In this document: in pieces, positions 13,875-27,249 of the stretch
Layout: the number at the start of each line of letters is the position of its first letter
Position numbering within the stretch: position 1 is the first letter of the stretch
DNA from: Haplosporangium gracile
Lineage: Eukaryota; Mortierellomycota; Mortierellomycetes; Mortierellales; Mortierellaceae
Length of the DNA: 60,725 nucleotides
Assembly: GCA_015499985.1 (NCBI GenBank)
Contig: JAAAUF010000129.1
Span: forward strand, 1 to 60,725
Direction of reading: 5' to 3'
The notes under the pieces: generated by a model
The model's database searches: none
What the model saw: the letters and a program-made list of their open reading frames with translations, nothing else
What the model was told of the DNA's origin: nothing
Program-made: the position numbers and the translations under genes

Positions 13875-14151
13875 TCCTTTTTTTTTTTTTTTTTCCGAGT
13901 TTTTAGCAGAATAGACCCAGTCCTTTTCTCTTTTCTTTATCATTTTCTTGCCTTTCTCTTCGCTTCGTTGTACCATAACATCTCTTCCTCCACTCTTTTT
14001 CTTTTCTATTCGCGTTTGTACTAATACCCTTTCAGCAAAAAAGGCTCATAAAAAAAACCAGTGGCAGTTCAACCATATCAACAAGCTGTTGTCCAAAAAA
14101 AAATTAGCATTAAATATTACTGGGGTAACTCAAAAAAAATCCTCGAAAGAT
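13875..14151. other. Convergent 3' region between the TRAK-like gene and the formin
   Basis: 277 bp between stop codons, with a long T run (about 13879-13896) and A-rich patches. No coding signal seen. Confidence 0.6.
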
Positions 14152-17100
14152 CTACTGACGACTGGCCTGGCGCGAATGAGTAAGAGCACCAGCACGGGGC
14201 ACACTCAAGTTAACACCCTGCAGAGCCTCCATACTCAACTCCGAATACAAATGCGACATGGGCCGATCCTTCCTGTTCCTCCTCAGACCCGACCTCAGAC
14301 CTCTAATCGCATCATCCAAGTGTCCATCTCTGATCGCCGCTACCGACAAGGCCGTGCTTCCTGCACTTCCCGCCGCCCTATTCGTCGTCTTGTTTGCTTG
14401 GTTGGCTTTCGCGAGGAGCCTTTTGGCCATGGCCTCGTTTTCGAGTTGAGATTTCTGGAGCATGGTTGAGAAGGAGACGAGCATTCCGAAAAAGTCTTCG
14501 GGTTTTGTGTTGACTGGGTCCTCTCCGTAGAAGATTAGGAGTTTCTTGAGATCTTGTTCGAGACCTTGCCCTAATTCTACAATCTTTAGGATACCTTCCT
14601 CGTTTGCTTCGGTAAATTTCTAACATAAAAAAGAAAGGCAACCAAGAGTTGCTGTTAGTAAAAACTCACAAGAAAACAAAAAGTAGCGGCAGAAAAAAGA
14701 GAAATACAAATGTGAATTACCTCCATGACATTGATGAAATAATCATTAGGTGGAGAAATTCGGATCCGTTTAAGAACCTGGATCTCCTCCTTGATCTGGT
14801 TCATGCCAGCGACCAGGGAGTTGCAAGAATTCATCAATGTCGGGACCGAGATCCGGGCGGCGGCTTCGAGATGTGGCACTTCCTCGAGGAATTTGAGGAG
14901 ACTAGGGTCCTTGCTGTGAATCGATTTCGCGAGATAGTGGAGTAGTGTGCTTGCTCCTGGTTTGATGTTGTCCGCACCCTTTGTATCACGGATCTAAAGT
15001 TTGTAGGAAAAGTGAGGAAAGGCAAAAAGGAAGTCAGACACTTATGCTGTCAATTTACACACTTCCGAGAATGAAATGTATATGATTATGTGGGACGAAC
15101 CTTGAGAAGGGCGTCCAACTGGAATCCATAGGCGTTGCCACGGAAGCTGGTTGCGTTCAAATGGTTACCGATAAGTAGGACGGTCTAAATAAAAAATAAA
15201 TAAAAAATGCCGTTTCAATCAGTCTTTTTTTCCTTGTCAAAAACGTGGATTTTGATGAAACATTCTCGTGTAATAATGTATCCATTTATACCTTCAAAAG
15301 ACTCTTGAGCCGTCGAGAACTATGAAGCTCTTCGATGGTCAGCCGGAGTACATCCATTTCCTAGCAAATGCAAAAAACAGAGACAAAGTAGAGTTGGTTC
15401 CTGGTTGCCGTTGGTCCGTGCGCCTGAAACTTTAATTCATCAACAAACAACTTACAGGCTTCAACTCGCCGACATCAATCTCGAGTCTGCGCCTAAAGAT
15501 CATCGATGAGACGCGCTCCGACAAGCGCGGGATATCGTGGATCTATTTTTCATCAAAGTCGAAAGAGAACAGAGATTGGGTTAGCGGCCTCGCTCTGAAT
15601 TGTCCTCGTCATTAGAGGAAGAGTCGTTCATGGCGGATATGACTTACCTCGCGGTAGAACTTATCAGCGTGTCCAAGACTTTCAAAGTCTCCATCGAATT
15701 CCTTGATTAGCTCAATCTATGTCATCCAATACAAAAACATGTTAGTAGGAACGTTCTCCTTTATGTATTTGAAGCAAAGGCGTGAGGTAGTTGAGATTGG
15801 TTATACCTCGTCGCCGGTGGGAACGTATTGCTTGATGGCTTTCAGGTTCTCGATGCTCAGCTTGTCATCCAAGATCTCCATCAATGCAGTTCGAATCTCT
15901 GGGTATGTCATCTTGATTCTTGAAAGCATGATAGCTAGTAAAAATGAAATACAAAACATTTTTGCGCGTGAGTTTTCAAGGAAAAAAAAAAACATTAACG
16001 CGACTTCAAAACTTGTCTCTTCGTTACTTAAACAACAGCTTACCGATGTTGTTGGCGCGGTTGACATTGAACAAACTGACTGGCTTCTTCTTTTCCGTCG
16101 TTGAGTTTGCAGCTAATGTTTGATGAACACAGAAGATTACTAAGTTTGGCCGTTTGAGAGTTGAAGACCTTAATATTATCCCTAACTGTTATCCACAAAC
16201 AAATGGTAAATAACTTACTGGCAGAGACGGTCTGGTTCTTGCAGAAGAGCTCGTCAATCTCAGCAAAGTCCAGTTCAACAGTCCCCAAATCAGACGACGG
16301 GTCGCAAATATCCTTCCATACCGTGTTCGTAATGATGCCCGTTGGCAACTTGTTCCAGAACAGTTGCTATAATTATACATGGTAAAATGAAACGTCAGTA
16401 ATAAATAGAATCGTTTGTGTAAGCTTGCTTAGAATGAAATAAATAAAAAACGGTATTTCGTGTTTCATTGATTTGTTACTTACCTTCATGGGACGAGTGG
16501 GTTTGACAACTTGAGGGATGGCCATGGCAAGAGGATTGACAATACGATTGTTACCAGCCAAAAAGACAGGTAGAGTAGGAATAGCTCCCTCCAAGGCGGC
16601 CGCTCCTTGAGGCTGAGGGCCAGGAGGAGGTGGAGGTGGGAGGAGCTGTGATGGTGGTTTGAGTGCACTCTTGCCAAAAGGTGCATTGGGCATAGGTGGT
16701 GGAGGTGGAGGTGGAGCTCCTCCTGTTGCAGGAGGAGAACCAGCCATTCCCTTTGCTTTTGCTGCAGGCATTGACACTGACCGCTGAAGACTTGAAAGTA
16801 AAGGCTCTGTGGGGGTTGTGGTCACAGGAGCTGGGCCAGCAAGGAATGGAGGTGGTGGAGGTGGAGGTGGAGGTGGAGGTCCGCCGCCCATGGAAGGTCC
16901 TGCAGGCGCAGGCAGAGTTGGCTGTGGAGCAGCAGCGAAGACAACTGGTGGTGGTGGTGGAGGAACCGGAATTCCGCCGCTTGCTTGAATAGCTGCTGCA
17001 AGAGATGGTTGGCTAGCAGGAGTCGCCTGTGGGGCGCGCGCAGCCATAAATGGTGGTGGCGGAGGAGGTGGAGGTGGCGCAGAAGTGTTAACCGCCAAGG

Positions 17101-20100
17101 ACTCTGTCTTGGGAGCCTGCACTGGCACAGGCAAGGGCGCTGAAATGATCTGTTCCACTTCAGGCTCAACTTGTGCAAAAATTGACTGATGCGCCTCTTG
17201 AGGTGCTTCAGTGGAGACAGGTGGAGTAGGTACGATCTGGGGTCCTGCTGGCTGAGGTGCGGTGCCGTTTGGCTGAGTAGTAGCTTGACCATTGGCAGCC
17301 TGGGCGGCATACAGTTTATGCTTGGGGCCGGGTGGAGGTGGTGGTGGGGGCAGTGCTGGACGTCTACCACCGCCGGTGCCAAGGAACCTCTGACCAATCT
17401 TGGGCGAAGTCACACCTGGCGAGATGACGCCACCAGAGGGTCTTCCGGGGCTGGTCACCGACAAGTTCTGGATGTTCGAATCAGAGCTCGAAGGGGAGAG
17501 AGCTCCGTTCTGGTATGCACCTCCTTCCTCTTGCTCCTCATCAACCTCCTCAGATTGCCATCCTTTGGCGGACAGCGCACGGATTTGTAGCTTCAACGAA
17601 CTCCGAGTGTTCGATCTCTCGACTCGGCTTGGACCTGGACCGTTGTTCACGTCTTGTCCTTGGTGGTATCCTTGAGAGACACCGTTAGGGTCATCTGAGT
17701 GCTTGGCCGCCTCTAAAGTGAACAGCGTTTCCTTGAGTCCCTTGATCGTCTTTTCGCGGTCATTCACAATCGCCTGTAACTCTTGAACCTAATATTTTTG
17801 TTTGTATAGGGTTAGTTATTACGTCGGTCGACATTTAAATTCCACGACAGCCAACATGAAATGACGAGCGCACTTGGACTTACCCTGAGCATCACATCTT
17901 TTATGCTACCACGGAGATTGAGAACCTCCTCCGTGGGAGTCAAACCAACCACAGTTTCCTTCTTCAACTTCTCAACCTCATCCCTGAGTTCAATGATCTC
18001 CTCATCCTTGCGAGCGAGGGCTTCGAAGGTCTTTGAAAGTTGCAGTGAGCCTTCGGTCTGGTTAGATTGGTTAGTATGGTCCTCTTCGGTCACGGCCGGT
18101 GGTCGTTCGCCCATTGCGTTCTCGTAGCGGGTGCAAACAATCTGCAATGCACGCTTCAAGTACGCTATTTCCTTTTGCCTGTTGTCGGCCAGACTGGCTG
18201 CCTCTGCGGTCTGCTCGCCAGAAATAAAAAAAAAGGTATGCTTTAGTATAACATTCTTGGAATCGCGTTTTTCAGAGTAGTTACTTGATGATACAGCACG
18301 ATAAGCAGGTATGGAAAGGGACTTACTTTGTTCTTTTGCACCTGAACCTCGGTCATCATGGCATTCCATCGGGTGCTATCAATTTCCTTGGACCGCTCAG
18401 ATTTGCGTGGCTCATCGTCCTATTGAATTTTTTCAGCAAGAATAAAAGTTAGCTCCCATAACTTCACCCAAAAAGAAACCAGCTTTAAAATGCTTGGCAT
18501 AACATTGGGCTGGTCCGATCCGGCCAGCATAAGCGAAAAACAAAACTCACAGTGACGAATTCAGCTCTGTCCTTGTACTTCTTCTCCATTCGCTCAATGG
18601 TCTCTCGAAGCTGGGCGGCCTCCTTCTCCTTCTGAACCAGTCTCTGAACCACTCCTGCATGATTCTATGGTGCGAATCGAGTTTAGCATCCAAGAAAAAA
18701 ACACAAAAAAAATAGTTGAGGATCTTTTCGCATTCAAGCGTTGCCAAGATCGGACCAAACCATCAAAACAAAAAAAAAATTAACCCGAAAAGAAAAAAAA
18801 AAGCGTAATGTTTACCTCCCGTCGGCCATAGGATGCGAGGGGCTCGCTCTCAGATCCATCTCGCAGCTCTCTCGAACTCAACGGCGGCGATTTAATCTGC
18901 TGCCTCAACTGGACCTTGACATCCTCAGTCTCTTGTTTCGCGGCCGCAAGCTCCAGACGCAAGTTATCCGACTCTTCTCGCATATCCTCCATGTCCCGTC
19001 TCATGATATCCATTTCATAGTCGATAAAACTGTGTCGTCGACTCGATGTTAAAGAGGCCGATGACATGGAGGCAGAAGACGAAGAATTGAGGTTGGGGTC
19101 CGCGAGGGAAAGGATGACGCCTCGTTTTCCAACAATGTGTTGAATTCCTTCCAAAAAGTCGTCCTGACAACCAGCCCAGTCCTTCTCGAGGTCTCGCATC
19201 TGGAAAACTCGCTCGCCAAATTTGGCCACAATCGTCCAAAGATCTTCTTTGAATTGCCTATGAAAGCACGGAGTTAAAAGAGATGCAAAGGTGAGATGCG
19301 GATTTAGAAAAATGCATCCAGATCCTTCACTGGCTCTAAAACTCAACATGAAACGTACAAGCTCTGACGTGAGATGGTGTCTGGTGATTCCTGGTCCTCT
19401 TCGTCGGTCTCTTCTTGGCTGAGTGTCGAAACAGCACCATCGGCGTACTGTTGCAAGGTCTGCATGATATGGAGATAGAGTTCATCATCTGCAGGTCCGA
19501 GATTGGTAATAGTGTTGACAAGCTCCGAGTTTTGACTAATCGGAAAGGCAAAAAAAAAACAAGAAAAATAAGTTACCGCACATCGATTTAGAAAAAAACT
19601 CGGTTGTGTTAAGAAAAGATCAAGTTACCTATCCTGTCCAGCCTTGAATTGGGCGGCTTCATAGGCTCGCTCCTGAAGATCAACCCAATCCTCATGGCGT
19701 TCATCCTCATAGACATTAATCTGGATCAAGAGTGACTCGGGTGGGGACTGCATCTTGAGGGTTTGAAAGACATCCTCGAGTCCACGGCGTCTGAGCTCGT
19801 TTCTCAACGAAATACGATCATCCAAGTACGACGGCGAGTTAGCCAGAGCGTTCATGAGACTGAGACACGCCGTTTTGTACTCCCACTCAAAACTCTCCTG
19901 GTGCTCATTTGCTCCACCGCCACCAATTCCGTCAATGTCGCCCATGACTGGGGTCGCCAAGGACTGGACAAGGTATTCGAAACGGAACCGTTCCTCGTGG
20001 GCGACGCGGAAATCGGAGAGTGCCATCAGGACGAGGCGGTGCGAATCGGGTGACATGACGCATAGCGCGGCCAGGACTTCGGCCACCTTTGTTCGGAGCT

Positions 20101-22790
20101 TACTGTTGGTTGTGTAGAGGCAGTAAGAAATGTGCGCCACCAACGAGGGTGATCGAAGAACTTGATTGAATCCAGGCTATCAGCAATCGACAAGTAAGTA
20201 GCATTTTAGTGTCAATACTCTCATGGCATAAATTAAATACACACTGAGAAATGGAGTGATGAACTCACCTCAGTGTTCATTAATACACGAAGGCACTGGA
20301 CGCACTCCGATTGCATCGTCTCGTCCAAATCGTTCGCCTTGCCACCGCGCTTTTTGATCGCTGTCTTGTCCAGCACACTCTCCAGAGCTCTGAATCCTCG
20401 TCCGTCCAAAAATTGGCGGATCCAGGACAACTTAGCCGTTGCCAACGCAATACGAAGCCCTAGCAGATGCTTCGCCAGGGTTTTTTGGTTTGTAGTTCTA
20501 GATTGTCAAATCAAACAAACAGATTTGAACATTAGCACGTGTACATACGGACATATATGTTGTGCTGCAGTCAGGATGCAAATATCTCGAGCACATACTT
20601 GCTGAGAAGTTGGTCAATGTAAAATTGAGGAGAATCATCTGCAGGCTCGTCGATCGAAGCGGAGTCAGGTAGAGGTGTGGCACCAAACCAACTGGACCAA
20701 AGAGAGCCAGCAGCCGCCATGGTGGGCGACATGGGCCTATCAGATCCTCCGAGCTTAGGTGAGGTGGGCCTGTTATTCTCTACTGCAGTTCCATCGTAAG
20801 ATCCGGCAAGACTCGACCATGACGAGTAACGCGAATGTAATTTGTTGTTGCTGCCGTTGTTGTTGTTGGTTATCGATGCGCTGTCTGGCTCTATAAAGGA
20901 GACTCGGGAGGAAATCGATCCGATAAACCTGTTCATGTTGTTCATTCGAGGGTTAGATCCTCCTCCCCCTACAGGCAAGCCTCCTGTCTGAACTGCATAT
21001 GGATCCGGGGATGAGACGCGCTCCTTTTGCTGTTGAACTTGTTGATTCTGGATAATAAGCGCTGCCTTCTTCTCTCGCGTGAAATTCATCATGGTCTCGC
21101 GAACGGCCTCCTTGATATTCAGATCGTTCTAATACATGACATGGGAGTATTTTGCAATGTTAGCCACGCTGGCGTCAGACTTAAATAAGCTCAAGTATCA
21201 AATGAATGACACTCACCAAGAGTGCATTGAATGCGTCGCCCAGCTCCTCATCGGTCATATCGTTCACATCAAGTCCACCAACACTAGTGTCCGTTCCCAA
21301 AGGTTTCGAGATCAAGTTAGGGACGCTCTGGCCAATGACGATGGAGTGTCGTTTCTTGGTCTCGGGCTGCAACCATCCACCAATGGCCGCGGGGTCAAAG
21401 AACGAACTCAAGCGAGAGCCCACAATCATACTCTGCCGCCGTTTTTGGTCTCTCTTGCCACTGTTGTCAGTCGAGTGGTCCAGCTCGACGCCGTACGATG
21501 GATGATGAATCGAAGTCGGTGCAATGGGAATCGGAGCAGAGATCTCGCGCGGAGCCGTTGTCTGCTGTGGAGATGTGACACCTCCAAAGAGACCGTACAC
21601 TGCCATCGAAAGTGGCCGAGTCGCGGTCCAGCCCTTTGTAATACGAGACGTCACCGATTCGACCTTGGAGAGCCAAGAATCGGGAACCGTAAAGATAAAG
21701 TGGTAATCCTTGATCTGCTGGTTCATAAGCAACTCCCGGTTATTCAGAAGCAGGTCCAAAGGACTTTCTTCGTCCAAAAGCTGCCTCTCCTCTAATGAAG
21801 CAGAACACCGAGCACGTATAGAGAAGCGATTAGTATTGCACTTCACTCAATGGGTAAGACAAAGAGAACAAGGTTAGTTTAAAGAAAAAGATCAAAGATA
21901 GTACCTTCAATGCCTTCTTCGTTCACTTTGAACTGCGAAAAGATGTATTCAGAAGCAGCTGGTGCACGGGCGTTACTGCCGTTGGTCGCAGGGTTTTCCA
22001 ACGCCTTCAATCCCATCTCCTGAGTGACTATATCCAGGATCTGTCGGACTGTCATGGTTGGGGTAACATGGATCTGACGGTAATGCGCCTCCGGCACTGT
22101 AGGGACGTGCCGAAAGACTACGGGCAAAGTGTATTGAAGGTTGATGAGTTTGAAGATGGTCGCGTCCGGGCCCCGCAAGTGTTCTTGATATCGTTCCTGA
22201 ACCTCCTTTATCCTGGTCTCCGCAGTGAGTGCACCTGAAAAAAAAAAAGATAGTGAAAGGAGGGGGAGAGATGGAGATGGGGATGGGGATGGGTGAGGGT
22301 AACACAAGAAGGTCAGCATGGTGGGTTGTCATGTTGTCTATTTTAGTACTCTCTTTCACTTCCTTCAGGCTGCGATTTCTCTGGTTAGCAGCCTCGTTTC
22401 CCTATCTTCTGAGTTGTTTCTTCTAGTGTTGCTTTTTACCTTGGTCGAGTGCAAAGAGTTCATGATATGTAAGCGTAGCTAGTGCAGAGAAAGAAATGCG
22501 ACGTTTTTTCGTTGTGAGCCTCGAGGAGGGTCATATCCCTTTTTCATTCATGACCAGCAGCAAACAGTCGACAAGACAGCCATAACCTTCCTCCTTCGTT
22601 TTCCGCTTCCTCTCTCCTTACTTGTTCTTGGCATGGCCACCTCGACAATAGCCCAAAATCCATTGCCATAGATCGGGTTATCCTCGGCCAGTGCTGCAAG
22701 AAGATCGCCAATGGTCGCATCCTCGTCCAGAAAGGTTGCCTCGACCGAGTGATCTGGTGTGAGGACCTGGATGATATCCTGCTTTCCCAT
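14152..22790 (-). CDS. Diaphanous-related formin with N-terminal RA-like domain, FH3, FH1, FH2 and DAD
   Basis: Actin nucleator and elongator. I join 21 exons (22790-22622, 22234-21905, 21791-21217, 21128-20599, 20497-20269, 20176-19629, 19535-19359, 19257-18816, 18664-18551, 18419-18327, 18210-17884, 17788-16484, 16366-16219, 16112-16044, 15934-15807, 15716-15648, 15542-15456, 15360-15292, 15184-15101, 14993-14721, 14619-14152) into 2077 residues with every phase consistent. Residues 1-400 carry a ubiquitin-fold/RA-like region (EEERQLLDEESPLDLLL). FH3 armadillo region about 530-790; coiled coils about 880-1250; FH1 with many Pro runs about 1300-1600; FH2 from QLFWNKLP at 1614 through GNHLNATSFRGNAYGFQLD; DAD about 2022-2041 (DDAIRGLRSGLRRNRK), implying autoinhibition released by a small GTPase. 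It builds actin cables for polar growth in related fungi. Confidence 0.93.
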
Positions 22791-23691
22791 GTGTTGTCAG
22801 GCTGTGCTGGCTGCTTGTTAAGTAGGGGTTGTAGTCCTAGTCTGTTTGTAAAAGTCTTGACGGCGTCGGCCTTTCTTGGTTGCTTTGAGATGGTTCGTTC
22901 GTCTTCCGAAAGGGCGTGGTTTTCTGTTCGTGGGTTGATTAAGTGTGTAAAGAATATCTCGGTCTGGTTGCGTGGTGGTTGGTTTAAGGTTTGTAGGGTT
23001 TCACGTTCAGGCACAGGGCGACTGGGTCGTTAAAAGGGTCGGAGAGAAGAGTATTGAAACAAATGGTGAAGGAGAGAAGGAAAGTAATGAGAATGGAGAA
23101 TAACAAAGAGAAGAAGAGAAAGAAAGCAAGTGAAAAGAAGGAAAGAAGTGAATACTGTGAGGTCGACGACAGGTTTTCTCCCCTAAGAGACACCGCAGCG
23201 TGCCTTGTTTTCCCTCTTCACTGTTGACACTTGTCACTACTCGGCCCTTTCTTATGTCAGGCCCAAAAAAAAATGTCATGTCACTACTACATCCGTCTGA
23301 CCTGTGCCCCTATTTTTTCGTTTTTTTTTTCTTCTTCCTGCTCTCCCTTCTCTGCGACTCGGACAGTAAAAAGGAGGACACATGGCCAAGATACACCCCA
23401 TCACTACCACCACCACCTGCGCCCATGTCTTGCTTGGACCTGGTCTCAGTCCTCGCAGTAATCTTCGGGGGAAAAAATGACGATAAAAGCGCATGCTTCC
23501 TGCGCGATAAACAACCATAATAGCAACCAACTATGAACTTTCTTATATTAGCGACCAACAAAAGGAGTATGGCTAGCCGTGCGTTGGTACTACAGCAACA
23601 GTGCGCAAGAGACACACATACTGTCTCTTGGACACACCGTTTTTCAATGAAAGAATGAGAAGAGCCATAGGCTTTATTCATGATTAAGAGC
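22791..23691. promoter_or_regulatory. Formin promoter and 3' end of the BRAT1-like gene
   Basis: 901 bp. The right-hand part next to the formin start is purine-rich on the plus strand (23040-23165), that is, a CT-rich leader for the minus-strand formin. At 23674-23679 the minus strand reads AATAAA, placed 12 nt past the stop of the BRAT1-like gene. No further gene seen. Confidence 0.5.
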
Positions 23692-26600
23692 TTAGTAGCA
23701 GTCCAAGACGTTGTTGCCATCGTTTGCTTTCTCACTTTCAGTCATAACAACATCTTCGACGCGCTCGACATTCAACACTTCCTCATAGAGTTGTTCAACC
23801 GACGTTGTCGCGTCCAGTCGCTCAAAGTCCAAGCCGCAGAGAACAGCGTAGAACAAAGCATGTGGATGCTGACCAGTCGTATTGGAGTCCGGTGAGGTCG
23901 ATGACAAATGCTCGCGGTCAGCGCCGTCACCAACAGGTCGCTTTCGCTGCCTGTCGTCGGTGGCATCATGCCCATCGCCAGCACCATTCGCCGCAACACT
24001 ACGAGTAAATGATTGCTGTCGCTGCTCCAATGACGCCTTGATCGTCTTCAAAGTTTCAACACTGGTCAACCGCACCAACCGCGAAGAGTCTCGAGAGGCC
24101 TCAACAAGAATCTCGTCGCCCTTAATATCGTAAAACCACCAAGTTGAAGGTCGAGGAGGCGCAATATCTTCTTGACTATCACTGTCCGAGTCTTTGAGGC
24201 GCTTGGCGGCGCGAACACGATAGTCAGCCTTCTCATCCAGAGCCAAGCAATGCTCCCAGACTGCAGCAATAAACTCACATGCCCGGATCCTGACCTCCCA
24301 GTCCGAATCATCCAGTGTCAATCGCGACATGAACTTTGCACTATAAAAGAAACGGATGAAAATGAATACGTTAGTCGATCATTCTTAGACACTTTTACAG
24401 CGCGTAAGTGATATGTAGCAAAGTTTAACTTACTCGACAAAGAGGTCAGTTCCGTTAACCATGAGAATTACTCCAGACTCGCGCTCGCTCACCAAGCAAA
24501 TCATAGCCTCAAGAACAGCACGTCGAACAAAGGCTTCACTGTCGCGGATCAACGACGGCAACTGCGCACTCAGTCGCCCCTCCAGATTCTTTTCACGCAT
24601 GCCGTTCCAACCGCGAGGATCGCGCATAATGATTTCGAACGCGTGGACGCTGGCAGCTCGAACATAGGCCTCTTCGTCTGATAGCTTTTGGAAAATGGCT
24701 TCCAGTTGATCGTTCTGGAGTGCCCACTCAATTCCATGAGCAGGACCACCCTAAGATAAACGAGAAGTAATGCACGTATCAGCAACTAGACGATATCAGA
24801 CGGACACGCTGGCAAGGCGAGATATACGTGTGATGCCACAAGTAGACTTACCGCGACGAACAGATTGCCGATTAATTCGACCACATTGTCCCGAACATCC
24901 CACTCCATGTCGTAAAGCTTCATTCTAAGAGCATTCGCAAGGTCTTGGCCAACTTTCTGTATATTACAAAACGAGAGATATTTCGGGTTAAATTAGTTCT
25001 TACAATGGAGTCATCTCGAGATACCGAACATCAATGTGCGCAACGTACCTCGCGGGCCAGGATACCACCAAGAATTTTATCCGTGAAAAACTCTTGGATA
25101 GCAGTGAGGATCAGACGAAGCGAGGTACTGCCACTTGCTGGTCGCTTGATGAGCCCGAGGATCGTCTTCATAGTGCCAGCAAAGAGCTGCTCGTCCAACA
25201 AGAGACCATTGTGGACTTTGGTCTTCAGAACAGCAGGAAGAGTTGTCAGACATGCCTTGAAAACTCGCTGATCCGAGCACAGTTTATTATCGGACAAGAT
25301 GGAAAGTACAACGCCGATCGCTGTGCTCTTTTCAACCACTTGTGGGAACAGCACCGACAGAGTCTGGAGTGCTTTCAAAGCAGAAAGCACGATCGTCTTT
25401 GGAAGTGTGCCTCCCCGAGATGCAGTCCCACGAATAGGCTTTGCGCGACTTTGTGCTTTGACCAAATCCTGGAACCCTGCTTGGTTCAGCTGTTTCGCCA
25501 ACTTGCCGTCTCCAAGCACCACGATCTTCTCGGTATGTCGGAAGACGTTGGGATCATGATCACCCGCACTGCTTTCCTGGAGTGCCTGAATAATCCAGAG
25601 GATAGTTGAGAGAATGATGTCCTTAAACTGAGTTCCTGCTCCGTGCATTTCGCTTGACTGATACAGGGGTTTGACCATCGCGTCGAGAATGGTAGTTGCC
25701 ACATGCAATGCCTTTAAAGAGTCGGTCAAGGTGATTAGGGAAATCACATTGCTGTGAATTAAATGGTTGAAGCCTATTGGTGAAACGGTAAAGGGAAGTA
25801 AAGTTAGTCATCCATTTCCATCAAGTTTCCCAAGGCTACTCAGCATTACTTTGCATAGACTTACAGTCTACCTGACTTTGATCGTCAGATATGTCGGCGT
25901 CCATTGCATCTGAAGGGGCAATGTCCTTTCCTAGGACACTCAGAGGATTCGCCGTTGATTCCAGAACCAAGGAGAGAACATCCAGAGCTCTACTCCGTAC
26001 AAGTCGCGAGTCGTCCATAAGAAGATCCATATATGTGAAGAACTATGTAATGAGAGTGTTCCAGTTAGCATCCTGAAATAGAAATTTCATTTCTCAAATG
26101 ACTCAAAAAAAACTTGCTATCAATGATCCTCACCAGTTGACTGTGCTGCATGAAAGCTGTTCCACGATCTGACTTTGCATTGCAAACCATCCAGAGAAAC
26201 TCGAGGCCTGCAACCCGATTCCTTTCCGAGTCTTGATCTGTCATCATTGTGTGGATAAGCTTGTAAAGCGAAATCGATTCCAGAAGTGTATCCATGAGCG
26301 TGTCGTGTGCTGTGTGTTGGAGAGGATCGATACTCCTGTTCTCAATAATGGCGACCAGGAACTGACAGGCAGCTTCGAGCACCTATTGATGAAAGTGAAT
26401 AGCTGGTAAGATGGAGCCAAAACGGTGCGTATTTTTGTGCGGTCATTCTCCTCCTAATGTAAGCCTTACATAGCTGCTGTCGTCCTTAAGTGCTCCTGAT
26501 ACCATGCCTGCAACTTTTCCTGATGCCAACAACCTAAAGACGTAGAGATGACAGCTCAAGCTTAATTCCTTGTACGAAACTCTTTATGAACTTTGATACA

Positions 26601-27249
26601 TGCCGCCTTCATCATTGTCAACGTACCATTGAGCTGCGCCGTCATATCTCACTGCACGCTCCAATGCGAACCAACAAGAATACCGCGTCAGAGCTTCTTC
26701 TCCGTTGGTGTTCTCGATCATGAACGTCAAAATGGTTGGGTGTTGGGTTTGCAGCAATGTCCATATGTTGGCTTTCTCTGGCTCTGTATCGTATTGTAAA
26801 AGGAAGCCGAGAAGGCGCATGGCGACACAGCTCACGCGATGATCCTGACCCTGAACCAGACATGCCTATTTTTTCAAAGTGTGCGGAGCAAATTAGTCGT
26901 TAGTCCTGTCGCCCCATGGCTGATTGAACTTAGATACAGATATGAAGCGCGAAAGGGTAGCCAGCTTTACCTGAAGGATATCGAGGATAGCCCATTCGCG
27001 CAGCATGGTATGCATCAAAGTAGGGTCCGCCTGAGCTATGAAAGCCGATACGTAGGAGAGGACCTTTTCGTGCCTGGTATCGTCAACAATGTTCTTGGGC
27101 ATTGTTGGCAAGTTCACAACGACCTTCCTCAGTTCGTCGAGGGTCTTTTCTGAAGTGGCACTCGGTACATGGGCCATTTTGCGAATGTGTGTTGTTGTTT
27201 GGTGGCGAGGAATGTCGTCAAGAAACAAAACGAAATGATCTCTCTCCAT
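23692..27249 (-). CDS. BRAT1: BRAT1-like HEAT-repeat protein (INTS11/Integrator partner), C-terminus VLDCY
   Basis: Nine exons on the minus strand: 27249-26971, 26865-26627, 26533-26470, 26382-26134, 26042-25865, 25773-25049, 24956-24852, 24750-24434 and 24340-23692. They give 934 residues in one frame. The whole protein is helical-repeat. The N-terminal VVNLPTMPKNIVDDTRHEKV, the KVAGMVSGALKDDSSYV unit, the DMEWDVRDNVVELIGNLF helix and repeated EVRIRACEF-type HEAT units match the layout of BRAT1. The last residues are VLDCY, a terminal Cys-Tyr like that by which animal BRAT1 reaches the active site of the RNA endonuclease INTS11 (from memory of published structures). BRAT1 is a cofactor of INTS9/INTS11. 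An in-frame ATG at 27177 preceded by a CAACAACAC leader may be the true start (910 residues). Assignment is by pattern only. Confidence 0.6.

Noticed and set aside
16822..17397. Alternative frames in the formin FH1 exon
   Set aside because: Leu/His/Pro-rich out-of-frame reading of the polyproline region; the FH1 frame joins FH2 correctly.
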